Source of the DNA: Bradyrhizobium aeschynomenes
Lineage (GTDB): Bacteria > Pseudomonadota > Alphaproteobacteria > Rhizobiales > Xanthobacteraceae
Assembly (NCBI RefSeq): GCF_013178945.1
Contig: NZ_JABFDM010000002.1
Span: 62,001-126,000, forward strand
Direction: 5' to 3'
DNA length: 64,000 nt
The position numbers and the translations under genes were made by a program. Shown here one piece after another: positions 23,691 to 32,968 of this stretch. The notes beneath the pieces were generated by a model. The model worked only from the letters and a program-made list of their open reading frames with translations, was not told the origin of the DNA and searched no databases. The first letter of the stretch is position 1, and each line of letters starts with the position of its first letter.

Positions 23691-25433
23691 CTAGGCCTGG
23701 ACCTGCACATTCTCCGCCGCTCGCTGCGGAGCCAGCTCCGGTGCCGGATCAGGCGGCCGCGTGTCCAGCTCCTCGATCATGCCGCGGGCGATCTCGCGCT
23801 CGCCCATGATGACCATGTCGGCGCCGAGCGATCTCAAATGCTCGACTTCGGCGTCCGAATGCGCGCGCGCCACGATGTGCAGAGCGGGGTTGGCGGCGCG
23901 GGCCTGCTCGACGATCTGGCCGGCCTCGAACGCCTCGGGGATGGCGATGACCAGCGCATGGGCAGCCGACGGGTTGGTCGCGCGCAGAACGTTGCTGCGG
24001 GCGGCGTTGCCGGTGATGGTCTCGATGCCCGCGTCCTTCAGTTGCTTGAGAATGTCTTCCGATGTCTCCACCGCAAGGAAGGCGTGACCGCGCTGCTGCA
24101 GCGCCTCGCCGACGAGGCGGCCGACGCGGCCATAGCCGATAACGATGGTGTGCTCGGTCAACGGAGTCACCGGGATCTCGGCCGGCTTCGGCGCCGGCGT
24201 TGCAGCAACATCGGCACGCCGGCGCTCCAGCCGCGGCAGCAGCCAGTCGAGTGCGGCGAACATCAGCGGATTGAGCATGATCGAGATGATCGCGCCGGCC
24301 AGGATCAAGTCGCGGCCGGCTTTCGGCAGCAGATTGGTGGCGCCGCCGATCTCGGCGAGGATGAAGGAGAACTCGCCGATCTGCGCGAGACTCGCGGAAA
24401 TCGTCAGCGCGGTCGAGACCGGATGGCGGAACGCGACCACGATCAGGAACGCGGCGAGCGACTTGCCGAACAGGATGATGAACAGCGTCGCGAGCAGCGG
24501 CCAGGGCTCGCGGATGATGCTGGCGGGATCGAACAGCATCCCGGCGGAGACGAAGAAAAGCACCGCGAAGGCATCGCGCAGCGGCAGCGATTCCTGTGCG
24601 GCGCGCTGGCTCAGCGGGGACTCGCCGAGCATCATGCCCGCGAAGAAGGCGCCGAGCGCGAGCGACACCCCGAACAGCTTCGTCGAGCCGAAGGCAACGC
24701 CGAGCGCGATTGCCAGCACGGCGAGGCGGAACAGCTCGCGCGAGCCGGTGTGGGCGATGTAGTGTAGGATCCACGGGATCAGGCGGCGGCCGACCAGCAG
24801 CATCACCGCCATGAACACGCCGATCTTGGCGAAGGTCAGCAGCAGCACGCCGGTCAGACCGAGGCCAAACTGGGCGGCGAGCGGATCGGCGGCGGCAACG
24901 TCGCCGGTCTGCAGGCTGGCGAAGGCCGGGATCAGCACCAGCGCCAGCACCATCGCGAGGTCCTCGACGATCAGCCAGCCGACCGCGATGCGGCCGCGCT
25001 CGGTGTCCATCAGCCGCCGCTCCTGCAAGGCGCGCAGCAGCACCACGGTGCTGGCGACCGACAGCGCGAGACCGAACACGAGGCCGCCGCCGATCGACCA
25101 GCCCATGGCCCAGCTCAAGGCCATGCCCATCAGGGTCGCGACCGTGATCTGCACGATTGCGCCGGGCACGGCGATGGCGCGCACCGACATCAGGTCCTTC
25201 AGAGAGAAGTGCAGGCCGACGCCGAACATCAGGAGAATGATGCCGAGTTCGGCAAGCTCGGTGGCCAGCGCCTGGTCGGCGACGAAGCCGGGCGTGAACG
25301 GGCCTACGGCTACGCCGGCGAGGAGATAGCCGACCAGCGGGGGAAAGCGGAACCGCTGCGCGAGGGCTCCGAAGACGAAGGCCAATCCGAGGCCGGCGAC
25401 GATGGTCGCGATGAGGGGCGTGTCGTGCGGCAT
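23691..25433 (-). CDS. ybaL: Monovalent cation:proton antiporter-2 (CPA2) family, KefB/YbaL-like (580 aa)
   Basis: An N-terminal CPA2 exchanger domain of about 12 membrane helices (residues of about 5-390) starts PLIATIVAGLGLAFVFG and includes GYLLAGVAVGPFTPGF. A cytosolic RCK/TrkA-N domain from about 418 has the nucleotide motif VIGYGRVGRLVG. It probably exchanges K+ or Na+ for protons under nucleotide control. The start at 25433 (MPHDTPLI) matches the YbaL N-terminus, and the 23-codon upstream extension is rejected. No KefF/KefG-type ancillary gene is adjacent. Confidence 0.9.
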   Translation of the reverse strand: MPHDTPLIATIVAGLGLAFVFGALAQRFRFPPLVGYLLAGVAVGPFTPGFVADQALATELAELGIILLMFGVGLHFSLKDLMSVRAIAVPGAIVQITVATLMGMALSWAMGWSIGGGLVFGLALSVASTVVLLRALQERRLMDTERGRIAVGWLIVEDLAMVLALVLIPAFASLQTGDVAAADPLAAQFGLGLTGVLLLTFAKIGVFMAVMLLVGRRLIPWILHYIAHTGSRELFRLAVLAIALGVAFGSTKLFGVSLALGAFFAGMMLGESPLSQRAAQESLPLRDAFAVLFFVSAGMLFDPASIIREPWPLLATLFIILFGKSLAAFLIVVAFRHPVSTALTISASLAQIGEFSFILAEIGGATNLLPKAGRDLILAGAIISIMLNPLMFAALDWLLPRLERRRADVAATPAPKPAEIPVTPLTEHTIVIGYGRVGRLVGEALQQRGHAFLAVETSEDILKQLKDAGIETITGNAARSNVLRATNPSAAHALVIAIPEAFEAGQIVEQARAANPALHIVARAHSDAEVEHLRSLGADMVIMGEREIARGMIEELDTRPPDPAPELAPQRAAENVQVQA

Positions 25434-25597
25434 CTCGACTTGTTGCACGGGAGGCCCGGCGATGCACCGCGACCAATTGTGGCAGAGTTCCGTCACGCGC
25501 ATGGGGATGATGCGCGGAAGCGCGCGGAAATCGGTGGTGAAGCGCGCGATCCGTTCCGTATGATCGGCGACGAGCCATCACGGGGTGATCAGACGCA

Positions 25598-26161
25598 ATG
25601 CCCGCCGATCTCGTCCAGACTTTTCGTGCCTTCGCTTACAACAACGCCTGGGCCAATCACCGGCTGCTGACCGCTTGCGGCCAGCTCAGCGCCGAGGAGT
25701 TCGCGGCCGAGCGCACCGGCTTCTTCCCGAGCCTGCAGAAGACGCTGAACCACATCTACATCATCGACCTCTTTTACGTCGACGCGCTGGAGGGAGGTTG
25801 GCTCGGCCCGATGGCCTGGCAGGACCAGGTGCCGTTCCCGCGGCTCGCCGATCTCGTGAAAGCGCAGAGCGCGATGGATCGCCGGCTGATCGGCTTCTGC
25901 GAGGCGCTGACGCCGGCCCGGCTCGATGACACCGTGCGCATCAACCGCGAGACCCGCGTGCAGAACGAGCGCTGCGACCGCCTGCTGCTGCATCTGTTCC
26001 AGCACGACATCCACCACCGCGGCCAGGCGCATGCGATGCTGTCGGCGACGGCCGTCAAGCCGCCGCAGCTGGATGAGTTCTTTCCGGCTGATGATGCGGC
26101 ATTGCGGGCGAGGGATTTTGGCGAGCTCGGGTTCAGCGAGGAGAAGGTGTGGCGGAGCTGA
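25598..26161 (+). CDS. DinB family putative metal-dependent protein (187 aa)
   Basis: This is a four-helix bundle DinB/YfiT-type protein. The likely metal triad is His52 (LNHIYIID), His136 and His140 in FQHDIHHRGQAH. Related proteins include bacillithiol- or mycothiol-dependent transferases, but alphaproteobacterial members are uncharacterised. The ribosome site is weak. It is a single gene divergent from the antiporter, and a palindromic repeat follows it. Confidence 0.88.
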   Translation: MPADLVQTFRAFAYNNAWANHRLLTACGQLSAEEFAAERTGFFPSLQKTLNHIYIIDLFYVDALEGGWLGPMAWQDQVPFPRLADLVKAQSAMDRRLIGFCEALTPARLDDTVRINRETRVQNERCDRLLLHLFQHDIHHRGQAHAMLSATAVKPPQLDEFFPADDAALRARDFGELGFSEEKVWRS

Positions 26162-26168
26162 GGACGCA

Positions 26169-26303
26169 GTAAGGTGGGCAACGGCGCCGCCGAGTTCTCC
26201 ACCCATGCGATCGCAGTGGCGCCGTGCCCACCATCTTGCTCCGAACCCCGCCGCCCTCCGGTGGGCACGCTGCCGCCCCTGGCGGCCGCTTTGCCCACCC
26301 TAC
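26169..26303. repeat. Palindromic repeat, GTAGGGTGGGCA family, copy 1
   Basis: GTAAGGTGGGCAACGGCG at the left is mirrored by GCCGCTTTGCCCACCCTAC at the right. Internal GCCCACC/GGTGGGC arms are also present. It fills the DinB-GNAT gap, and its last bases provide the stop codon of the GNAT gene. Confidence 0.7.
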
Positions 26304-26857
26304 GGCACCGCTTCCGAAGCCCATGCTGCGCGTGAGAGCCGGTACATCACCTGCCTCCGCAACGGACTGTCGGCCTCGACCCGCGGATGATCGAAGTCCG
26401 ACGCTTCGTCGCGGATCATGCCGAGCTTGCGCATGACGTTCTGGGAGGCCTGATTGGCCGGCGCGGCGTAGGCGATGATCTCGTCGAGCCCGAGCGTATT
26501 GAAGCCGAAGTCCAGCGCCGCGCGCGCCGCTTCCGACGCGATCCCCTGCCCCCAGGCGTGGCGCGCCAGCCGCCAGCCGATCTCGACCGCAGGCGTGAAC
26601 GACGCGTCGAAGAAGACCCGGAACAGCCCGACCGCGCCGAGGAATGCGCCGGAAGCACGGGTTTCGACGACCCAGAAGCCGAAACCATGCTCGGCCTGAT
26701 GCGCGATCTGGAAGTCGATCCATTGATCGCAGGCCTGCCGCGTCGGCAGGGCGCGGAGGAATTGCATCACCGCTGGATCAGCCGACATCGCGGCGAACGG
26801 CGCGCGGTCCTCGTCGCGCCATTCGCGCAGGATCAGACGCTGTGAGCTGATGGTCAT
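26300..26857 (-). CDS. GNAT family N-acetyltransferase, RimJ/RimL type (185 aa)
   Basis: It has the GCN5-related acetyltransferase fold. Signatures are RLILREWRDEDRAPF at the N-terminus, EIGWRLARHAWGQGIASEAARAAL (motif A, acetyl-CoA pyrophosphate loop) and the NQASQNVMRKLGM motif B. This resembles RimJ/RimL N-terminal protein acetyltransferases, though substrate cannot be assigned. The start is ATG 26857, with ATG 26866 an alternative. Its stop codon lies inside the adjoining palindromic repeat. Confidence 0.88.
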   Translation of the reverse strand: MTISSQRLILREWRDEDRAPFAAMSADPAVMQFLRALPTRQACDQWIDFQIAHQAEHGFGFWVVETRASGAFLGAVGLFRVFFDASFTPAVEIGWRLARHAWGQGIASEAARAALDFGFNTLGLDEIIAYAAPANQASQNVMRKLGMIRDEASDFDHPRVEADSPLRRQVMYRLSRAAWASEAVP

Positions 26858-26889
26858 GGCGAGCATCCGGGCCGACGACGGGATCAGGT

Positions 26890-27495
26890 TTACGGACCAG
26901 CCGTGCGCGCGCGGTGGCGCCTCGCCTTGGCGACGTTGCCACAATCGCCCATCGCACACCAGCGCCGGTTCCGGAGCCTGCTGTCGTCGAGAAACAGCCA
27001 TCCGCAACCACGGTCGTCTTCACATTGCTTGATGCGGTCTGCGCGCGGTCCCGTCAGCAGCGCGGCGGCCGACAGCGCGACCGGCCTCAGCAGGTCATCG
27101 CAAGTCGCGCGCGGCGCGTCTGCCCGCCAATTTAGCCGACCGTCCTGCCATTGCAGCCGGATCGACGACGAACGCCCGACAAATTCCTCGAAGCAGGCAG
27201 CAGGCGCCGCCGGCGGCGCCCTGTTGTGGATGAGCCCGAGAAACAATGCGTAGATCGCCTCGCGCAACCGGAGCGCGGTGGCATGGGCCGCATCGGCAGC
27301 CGTCGGCTGTGTCGTCCATCGCGCAGCCACACGGCGAGCGTCGTGGGCCGACAGCAGCTCGTTGTCTAGCAGCCAGGCCAACAGCGCGTCCGGCGAGCCG
27401 AGCCGATCCTCGCTCGCGTCCCGCAGGCGCCACGCGACCGTGTTCACAAACCGGATCGCCAGCTCTTCGGCACCGTGGGTCGACGTCTTGGGCAT
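26890..27495 (-). CDS. ABATE-domain CGNR zinc-finger protein, putative transcriptional regulator (201 aa)
   Basis: The N-terminal ABATE domain (putative stress-induced regulator) covers about residues 12-140. The C-terminal CGNR zinc finger has CEDDRGCGWLFLD and RRWCAMGDCGN. These proteins are predicted DNA-binding regulators. ATG 27495 (MPKTS) is preceded by AAGGAGGAGGCCGC, an excellent ribosome site, so the ATG at 27546 is not the start. It is divergent from an EamA exporter gene and probably controls it. Confidence 0.88.
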   Translation of the reverse strand: MPKTSTHGAEELAIRFVNTVAWRLRDASEDRLGSPDALLAWLLDNELLSAHDARRVAARWTTQPTAADAAHATALRLREAIYALFLGLIHNRAPPAAPAACFEEFVGRSSSIRLQWQDGRLNWRADAPRATCDDLLRPVALSAAALLTGPRADRIKQCEDDRGCGWLFLDDSRLRNRRWCAMGDCGNVAKARRHRARTAGP

Positions 27496-27545
27496 GCGGC
27501 CTCCTCCTTGCGGAACGAACGGCTTTGCCACCGGTTCACCACTCA

Positions 27546-27563
27546 TAACCCTTTAACAGGTTA
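27546..27563. promoter_or_regulatory. Near-palindromic site TAACCCTTTAACAGGTTA
   Basis: Seven of nine base pairs are symmetric. It ends 6 nt before the EamA ATG and 50 nt upstream of the CGNR start, in a 74-nt divergent gap. A regulator bound here would block EamA translation-proximal transcription. The CGNR protein is the obvious candidate (inference). Confidence 0.35.
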
Positions 27564-27569
27564 CGTCCA

Positions 27570-28475
27570 ATGTGGACCTCCAATCTGGCCGTCCCCGCCG
27601 CGTTCGCCGCGACCTATCTGGTCTGGGGCGGAACCTATCTGGCCGTGACGGTCGCCCTCGACTCGATCCCGCCGTTTCTCTTGATGGGATCGCGATCCAT
27701 TGCCGGCGGCGGACTGCTGCTGGTTGCGGCGTGGTCGGCCAACCGCACCTTTGATGGTCGGACTGCAGCGCGCGCGGCCGCATGCGGCCTGTTGCTGTTC
27801 GTCGGTTGTCACGGAACCCTGGCCTATGCGCAGCAGAGGGTCCCGAGCGGGCTCGCCGCCGTGCTGCTCGCCACCATTCCGTTCTGGCTCGCACTGATCG
27901 GTGCCGTGCTGCCGGGCGGGCATCGGCCGGAATGGCGTCAATTCGTGATGCTGGGCCTCGGCCTCACGGGCGTCGCGCTCATCGTGATGGGCGAAGGCAA
28001 GGGCGCGGCGGGCGCGATCGGCACCATGGATCTGGGGTTGCTGCTCGCATCGGCGCTGTCCTGGGCGGTCGGCTCGGTGCTCACCGAGCGCTGGTCGCCG
28101 CCGGACCGGGAGATCGCGTTCTCGGGACATGCGCTGCTCAGCGGCGGCCTCATGCTCGTGGCGATGAGTATCGGCTTCGGCGAACTCGGCCGTTTCGACA
28201 TCAGCCACGTGTCGGGCATCGGCGCCGGCGCCTGGCTCTATCTCACATTGGCGGGCACGATCCTCGCCTTCGTTTCCTACATCTGGCTGCTCAAACGGGT
28301 GCCGGCGCCGCTGGCCGCGACCTACACCTTCGTCAACCCCGTGATCGCCTTGCTGCTGGGCTGGATGGTGCTTGGCGAGACCTTCGGAGTTGCGATGATG
28401 ATCGGAGCGCTGCTCGTCGTCGTCTCGATCGGCGGCCTGCTGTATTCACGGGCCGCGGCAAAGCCCGCCCGCTGA
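27570..28475 (+). CDS. EamA family (DMT superfamily) transporter (301 aa)
   Basis: It has ten predicted membrane helices in two EamA repeats. The first is AATYLVWGGTYLAVTVALDS and the second includes LASALSWAVGSVLTERW. The C-terminal TYTFVNPVIALLLGWMVLGE is typical of the YedA/RhaT-like drug/metabolite exporters. Direction and substrate are unknown. The ribosome site is not obvious, and a candidate operator abuts the start. The divergent CGNR gene is the likely regulator. Confidence 0.88.
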   Translation: MWTSNLAVPAAFAATYLVWGGTYLAVTVALDSIPPFLLMGSRSIAGGGLLLVAAWSANRTFDGRTAARAAACGLLLFVGCHGTLAYAQQRVPSGLAAVLLATIPFWLALIGAVLPGGHRPEWRQFVMLGLGLTGVALIVMGEGKGAAGAIGTMDLGLLLASALSWAVGSVLTERWSPPDREIAFSGHALLSGGLMLVAMSIGFGELGRFDISHVSGIGAGAWLYLTLAGTILAFVSYIWLLKRVPAPLAATYTFVNPVIALLLGWMVLGETFGVAMMIGALLVVVSIGGLLYSRAAAKPAR

Positions 28476-28508
28476 AGCCCCAGGCCTGACGATCGGCACA
28501 AACGACAT

Positions 28509-28532
28509 CGGCCCCGGATCAGCCCGGGGCCG
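28509..28532. terminator. Bidirectional hairpin between convergent EamA and thiolase genes
   Basis: Perfect arms CGGCCCCGG (28509-28517) and CCGGGGCCG (28524-28532) with a 6-nt loop lie in the 77-nt gap between two convergent genes. No U-tract is present on either side. Confidence 0.5.
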
Positions 28533-28552
28533 CGCGCAGCAGGAGATCGCGA

Positions 28553-29722
28553 TTACTTCACCGGCTCCAAAATCGACACGTAGTTCGCGACCGCGGCGCC
28601 GCCCATGTTGAAGATGCCGCCGAGTTTGGCGTTGGGGAGCTGCATGCCCTCGGGCGCGGAGCCGGTGAGCTGCATGGCGGTCATGACGTGCATGGAGACG
28701 CCGGTGGCGCCGATCGGGTGGCCCTTGGCCTTCAGGCCGCCGGACGGGTTGACCGGGAGCTTGCCGTCCTTGAGCGTCCAGCCCTCCTTGATGGCGCGGG
28801 CGCCCTGCCCGCGCGGCGTCAGGCCCATCGCCTCGTATTCGATCAGCTCGGCGACCGTGAAGCAGTCATGGGTCTCGACGAAGGAGAGATCGGACAGGGT
28901 CACGCCGGCCTTCTCCAGCGCGCGCTGCCAGGCCACCGTGCAGCCCTCGAAGGCAAGGATGTCGCGCTTGGACATCGGCAGGAAGTCCTGCGCATGCGCG
29001 GTCGCGCGCACGGTCACGGCCTTGGCGAACGACTTGGCCGTCTCGCTGTCGGTCAGCACCAGCGCCGCGGCGCCGTCGGAGACCAGCGAGCAGTCGGTGC
29101 GCTTCAGGGGGCCGGCGACGTAAGGGTTCTTCTCGCTCTCGGAGCGGCAGAACTCGAAGCCGAAATCCTTGCGCATCTGCGCGAACGGATTGGCGACGCC
29201 GTTCTTGTGGTTCTTGGCCGCGATCAGCGCCAGCGCGTCGGACTGGTCGCCATATTTCTGGAAATAGCCCTGGGCGATCTTGCCGAACACGCCGGCGAAG
29301 CCGCCGACGGTGTCGCCGTCCTCCGGCAGATAGGACGCCTTCAAGAGGTTCTTGCCGATCTCCGGCCCCGGCGTGCGCGTCATCTGCTCGACGCCCACCA
29401 CCAGCACGATCTTGGCGGCACCGGCGGCGATGGCGCGGATGCCCTGGTGGACGGCAGCCGAGCCCGTGGCGCAGGCGTTCTCGACTCGGGTCGCCGGCTT
29501 GAAGCGCAGCGCCGGATCGGCCTGCAGCACCAGCGAGGCCGTGAAGTCCTGGGGCGAGAAGCCGGCGTTGAAATGGCCGAGCACGATCTCATCGACGTCG
29601 CCGGCCGCAATGCCGGCGTCGGCGAGCGCCTCATTGGCGACCTTGACGACGAGGCTCTCGACGGTCTCGGCGTCGAACTTCCCGAACGGCGTATGCGCCC
29701 ATGCGACGATGCTGGCGGTCAT
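28553..29722 (-). CDS. Acetyl-CoA acetyltransferase of the SCP-x thiolase group (389 aa)
   Basis: This is a catalytically equipped thiolase-fold protein with nucleophile Cys84 in ENACATGSAA and the His motif KGHPIGATG. The C-terminal segment FNMGGAAVANY replaces the CxG motif of classical thiolases, as is usual in SCP-x relatives. It probably cleaves or makes a 3-ketoacyl-CoA. It follows the DenD-like gene by 74 nt on the same strand, but a functional link to sugar-acid metabolism is not obvious. Confidence 0.9.
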   Translation of the reverse strand: MTASIVAWAHTPFGKFDAETVESLVVKVANEALADAGIAAGDVDEIVLGHFNAGFSPQDFTASLVLQADPALRFKPATRVENACATGSAAVHQGIRAIAAGAAKIVLVVGVEQMTRTPGPEIGKNLLKASYLPEDGDTVGGFAGVFGKIAQGYFQKYGDQSDALALIAAKNHKNGVANPFAQMRKDFGFEFCRSESEKNPYVAGPLKRTDCSLVSDGAAALVLTDSETAKSFAKAVTVRATAHAQDFLPMSKRDILAFEGCTVAWQRALEKAGVTLSDLSFVETHDCFTVAELIEYEAMGLTPRGQGARAIKEGWTLKDGKLPVNPSGGLKAKGHPIGATGVSMHVMTAMQLTGSAPEGMQLPNAKLGGIFNMGGAAVANYVSILEPVK

Positions 29723-29796
29723 GCTGTCTCTCCCGAATGTCTCCCTGCCCTCACATGGCGCTTTGCGCCATGTGAGTCCAGAGGCTGGTGGCGGTC

Positions 29797-30780
29797 TCAG
29801 GCCACGAACTTGCCGCCGAGCTCATCCTCGATGTGAATCCGGATGATGTCGTCGAATGTCTTTTCCTCGGTGGTGAAGCCGAGCTCGCGGGCCCGCTTGG
29901 CCTCGAATGTCCGCGGCCAGCCGGCGACGATGCCGACGATGAAGGGGTCGGGCTCCCGCTTGATGCGGTTGGCGACGTTGTCGCCGGCGACGCGGCGGAG
30001 CGCGGCAATCTGCTCGCCGACGGTGGCCGTCAGGCCCGGCATGGTCAGGTTCCGGCGCGGGCCGATCTTGGCGGTATCCATGGTCGCGGCATGCAGCAGG
30101 AATCCGACCGCCGAACGCGGCGTGGCGTGCCAGTGCTGGACGTCCTCGGACACCGGCAGTACGGCCTCCTTGCCAGCCAGCGGCTCGCGCAGGATGTTGG
30201 AGAAGAAGCCGGACGCCGCCTTGTTGGGCGCGCCGGGACGAATGCAGATGGTCGGCAGCCGGATGCCGACGCCGTCGAAGAAGCCGCGGCGGCTGTAGTC
30301 GGCCAGCAGCAGCTCGCCGATCGCCTTCTGGGTGCCGTAGCTGAGCAGCGGCGCATTGACGAACTCGTCGCCGATCGCCGCGGGGAAAGGCGCGCCGAAC
30401 ACCGCGATCGACGAGGTGAAGACGAGGCGCGGCTTGTAGCCATTGCCGATCAGCCTGACCGCGTCGAACAGCATCCGCGTGCCGTCGAGATTGATGCGGT
30501 AGCCCTTGTCGAAATCGAGTTCGGCCTCGCCGGAGACGATGGCGGCGAGATGGAAGATGACGTCGGGGCGCGGAGCGACCAGCTTCTCGGCAAAGCCAGG
30601 GACGGCGAAGTCGCCAGCGATGGTCTCGACCGCAATTGGCGTGTCGGGCTTCGATGGCGCGACAATGTCCTGCAGGGTCATACGGGTGATGGCGGTATTG
30701 CCGAGGCGGCCGTCGCGGACCAGCCGCTCCACCAGCTTGCGCCCAACCATGCCGGCGGCGCCGAGAACGAGAATATGCAA
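29797..30780 (-). CDS. denD: NAD-dependent epimerase/dehydratase family, D-erythronate dehydrogenase-like (327 aa)
   Basis: This is an extended SDR with NAD motif GAAGMVG (7-13), FHLAAIVSGEAELD, FTSSIAVFG and the SYGTQKAIGE catalytic Tyr-x3-Lys. It resembles DenD, which oxidises D-erythronate to 2-keto-erythronate. The LPTICIRPGAPNKAASGF stretch is characteristic of that group. It lies downstream of a sugar ABC importer on the same strand, separated by a large palindromic repeat. Oxidation of a sugar acid is therefore plausible, but the true substrate is untested. Confidence 0.82.
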   Translation of the reverse strand: MHILVLGAAGMVGRKLVERLVRDGRLGNTAITRMTLQDIVAPSKPDTPIAVETIAGDFAVPGFAEKLVAPRPDVIFHLAAIVSGEAELDFDKGYRINLDGTRMLFDAVRLIGNGYKPRLVFTSSIAVFGAPFPAAIGDEFVNAPLLSYGTQKAIGELLLADYSRRGFFDGVGIRLPTICIRPGAPNKAASGFFSNILREPLAGKEAVLPVSEDVQHWHATPRSAVGFLLHAATMDTAKIGPRRNLTMPGLTATVGEQIAALRRVAGDNVANRIKREPDPFIVGIVAGWPRTFEAKRARELGFTTEEKTFDDIIRIHIEDELGGKFVA

Positions 30781-30852
30781 GGGATGCTCCTTGTTTCTTA
30801 GTGGTCGATTACATCACATTGGCTGGCTGCGAATGCGATCGACATTACTGCG

Positions 30853-31015
30853 CCCTCTCCCCTTGTGGGAGAGGGCTACACCGCAGGTGCCGCATGCTCG
30901 CTTGGGTGAGGGGTTGGTCCCACAAACTCCGCTGTTGCGGAGAGAGACCCCTCACCCGGCGGCGCGCTTCGCGCGCCACCACCCTCTCCCACAAGGGGAG
31001 AGGGTGCACCACCCG
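30853..31015. repeat. Large composite palindromic repeat (CCCTCTCCC family)
   Basis: It begins with CCCTCTCCCCTTGTGGGAGA and ends with the mirror CTCCCACAAGGGGAGAGGG. Inner arms GGGTGAGGGGTTGG / CCCCTCACCC and a GGCGCGCTTCGCGCGCC hairpin add further structure. It occupies the whole gap between the ABC permease and denD, and could block or attenuate transcription into denD. Confidence 0.75.
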
Positions 31016-31050
31016 TGCGGCGCCGTGTCCGTTCTAGTGCGAAAGCCCGC

Positions 31051-31959
31051 CTACTCCTTCACCGCGCCGGTCATGGCCGACACATAATGCTCGACGAAGA
31101 AGGCGTAAAGGATCACGAGGGGCAGGGAGCCGACCAGGGCGCCGGCCATCAGCGATCCCCATTTGTAGATGTCGCCGTCGACGAACTCGTTGACGATCGC
31201 GACCGGCACGGTCTTGTTCGGTGTCGATTGCAGGAAGGTCAGCGCGTAGATGAACTCGTTCCAGCACAAGGTGAACGAGAAGATGAAGGCCGAGATCAGG
31301 CCGGGCACCGCCAGGGGCACCACGATCTTGACCAGGATCTGCCAGCGGCTGGCGCCGTCGATCAGGGCGCATTCCTCGAGTTCGAACGGGATCGTCTTGA
31401 AGTAGCCCATCAGGAGCCAGGTCGAGAAGGGGATCAGCAAGGTCGGATAGACCAGGATCAGGGACAGCGGCGAGTCGAACAGGCCGTAGGCCTGGATCAC
31501 CGAGGCCAGCGGAATGAACAGGATCGACGGCGGCACGAGGTAGGCGAAGAAGATCAGCACGCCGACAGTGTCGGCGCCCTTGAAGCGCAGCCGCACGATC
31601 GCATAGGCCGCGAGCACCGAGGCGAAGATCGACAGCGTGGTGGCGCCGACCGCGACATACATCGTGTTCCACAGCCAGCGCGGATATTGCGTCTCGAACA
31701 GCAGTTTCGAGATGTGCTTGAAGGTCGGATGCACCACCCAGAACGGGTTGTACTTCTCCATGTCGATCAGCTGTTCGTCGGGTTTGATCGAGGTCAGCCC
31801 CATCCAGTAGAACGGGAACAGCAGCACCACGAGGATGATGAACAGCGGCAGATAGAGCGTGATCAGCCGCCGCGGCAGCGACTCCAGATAGCTCATGCCC
31901 TCCGATTCGTCGGAGCCGGCCGTGGTGGGCGCCTTGGCTTGCAGCGTGGTGTCGGTCAT
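31051..31959 (-). CDS. Sugar ABC transporter permease, MalG/UgpE type (302 aa)
   Basis: This is an inner-membrane permease with six helices. The EAA loop reads ECALIDGASRWQILVKIVVPLAVPGL, placing it in the CUT1 carbohydrate importer family. The ATG at 31959 overlaps the upstream permease stop by 4 nt (ATGA). It forms a heterodimer with the preceding permease and works with the binding protein and ATPase encoded upstream. The transported sugar is not known. Confidence 0.93.
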   Translation of the reverse strand: MTDTTLQAKAPTTAGSDESEGMSYLESLPRRLITLYLPLFIILVVLLFPFYWMGLTSIKPDEQLIDMEKYNPFWVVHPTFKHISKLLFETQYPRWLWNTMYVAVGATTLSIFASVLAAYAIVRLRFKGADTVGVLIFFAYLVPPSILFIPLASVIQAYGLFDSPLSLILVYPTLLIPFSTWLLMGYFKTIPFELEECALIDGASRWQILVKIVVPLAVPGLISAFIFSFTLCWNEFIYALTFLQSTPNKTVPVAIVNEFVDGDIYKWGSLMAGALVGSLPLVILYAFFVEHYVSAMTGAVKE

Positions 31960-32909
31960 TGGTCTGATCCTTGCTGCCATTTGCGCCGTTGCATGCCGAA
32001 CCAGGAGATCGCGATCGCCGCCGCCAGGAACGGGATCATCGCGGTCGCGATCGCGGCGCCCTCCCCGAGCCTCCCCGAGATGATGCCGCGCTGATAGCTG
32101 AGCGTCGCCATCAGATGAGTGGCATTGACAGGGCCGCCACGGGTCAGCGCCCAGATCAGCTGGAAGTCGGTGAAGGTGAACAGCACCGAGAACGTCATCA
32201 CCACCGCGATGATCGGGGTCAGCAGCGGATAGGTGATGTAGCGGAAGCGCTGCCAGCTGGTGGCGCCGTCCAACGTCGCGGCCTCATACAGCGAGGGCGA
32301 GACGGTCTGCAGGCCGGCCAGCAGGGTGATCGCGACGAACGGCACGCCGCGCCAGATGTTGGCAATGATGACGGAGGCGCGCGCCCAGGAGGTGTCGCCG
32401 AGGAAGTTGATGTTCTGCGTGATGATTCCGAGCTTGATCAGCGACCAGGAGATGATCGAGAACTGCGAATCGTAGATCCACCAGAACGCGATCGCCGACA
32501 GCACCGTCGGCACGATGAAGGGGATCAGCACGATCGCGCGGATCATCGCCTTGAACGGCATGTGCCGGTTCAACAGCAGCGCCAGATACAGGCCGATCGC
32601 GAATTTGATGGCGGATGCCACGATCGTGTAGAGCAGCGTGTTGAACACCGACAGCCAGAAGATCGTGTCGTCCCACAGCCACTCGTAGTTCTCGACCCCG
32701 ACGAAGACGCCGGTGCGGCCGATCTTCTCGTCGGTGAAGCTCATCCAGACGCCCAGGCCTAGCGGATAGGCCAGGAACAGGATCAGGAAGGCCGCCGCCG
32801 GCAGCATGAACCACAGCGCGATGACGTTGCGGTTGGTCTTGATCCGCACCCATGCCGATGGCTCGCTGATGGCGGCGCCTCGTGGCAACGAGGTCTGAAT
32901 GGTACTCAT
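31956..32909 (-). CDS. Sugar ABC transporter permease, MalF/UgpA type (317 aa)
   Basis: This CUT1-family membrane component has an EAA motif YEAATLDGATSWQRFRYITYPLL in its second half. The first helix is near residues 32-55. The ATG at 32909 follows GGAGCTG, and the 16-codon upstream extension is rejected. A strong hairpin and two palindromic repeats separate it from the binding-protein gene. This could lower permease expression relative to the binding protein. Confidence 0.93.
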   Translation of the reverse strand: MSTIQTSLPRGAAISEPSAWVRIKTNRNVIALWFMLPAAAFLILFLAYPLGLGVWMSFTDEKIGRTGVFVGVENYEWLWDDTIFWLSVFNTLLYTIVASAIKFAIGLYLALLLNRHMPFKAMIRAIVLIPFIVPTVLSAIAFWWIYDSQFSIISWSLIKLGIITQNINFLGDTSWARASVIIANIWRGVPFVAITLLAGLQTVSPSLYEAATLDGATSWQRFRYITYPLLTPIIAVVMTFSVLFTFTDFQLIWALTRGGPVNATHLMATLSYQRGIISGRLGEGAAIATAMIPFLAAAIAISWFGMQRRKWQQGSDQ

Positions 32910-32968
32910 GTATCGAGCAGCTCCAATTCCGGAGACGTAGCAGCAGGCGGCGATCAATCCGCGTCCTC

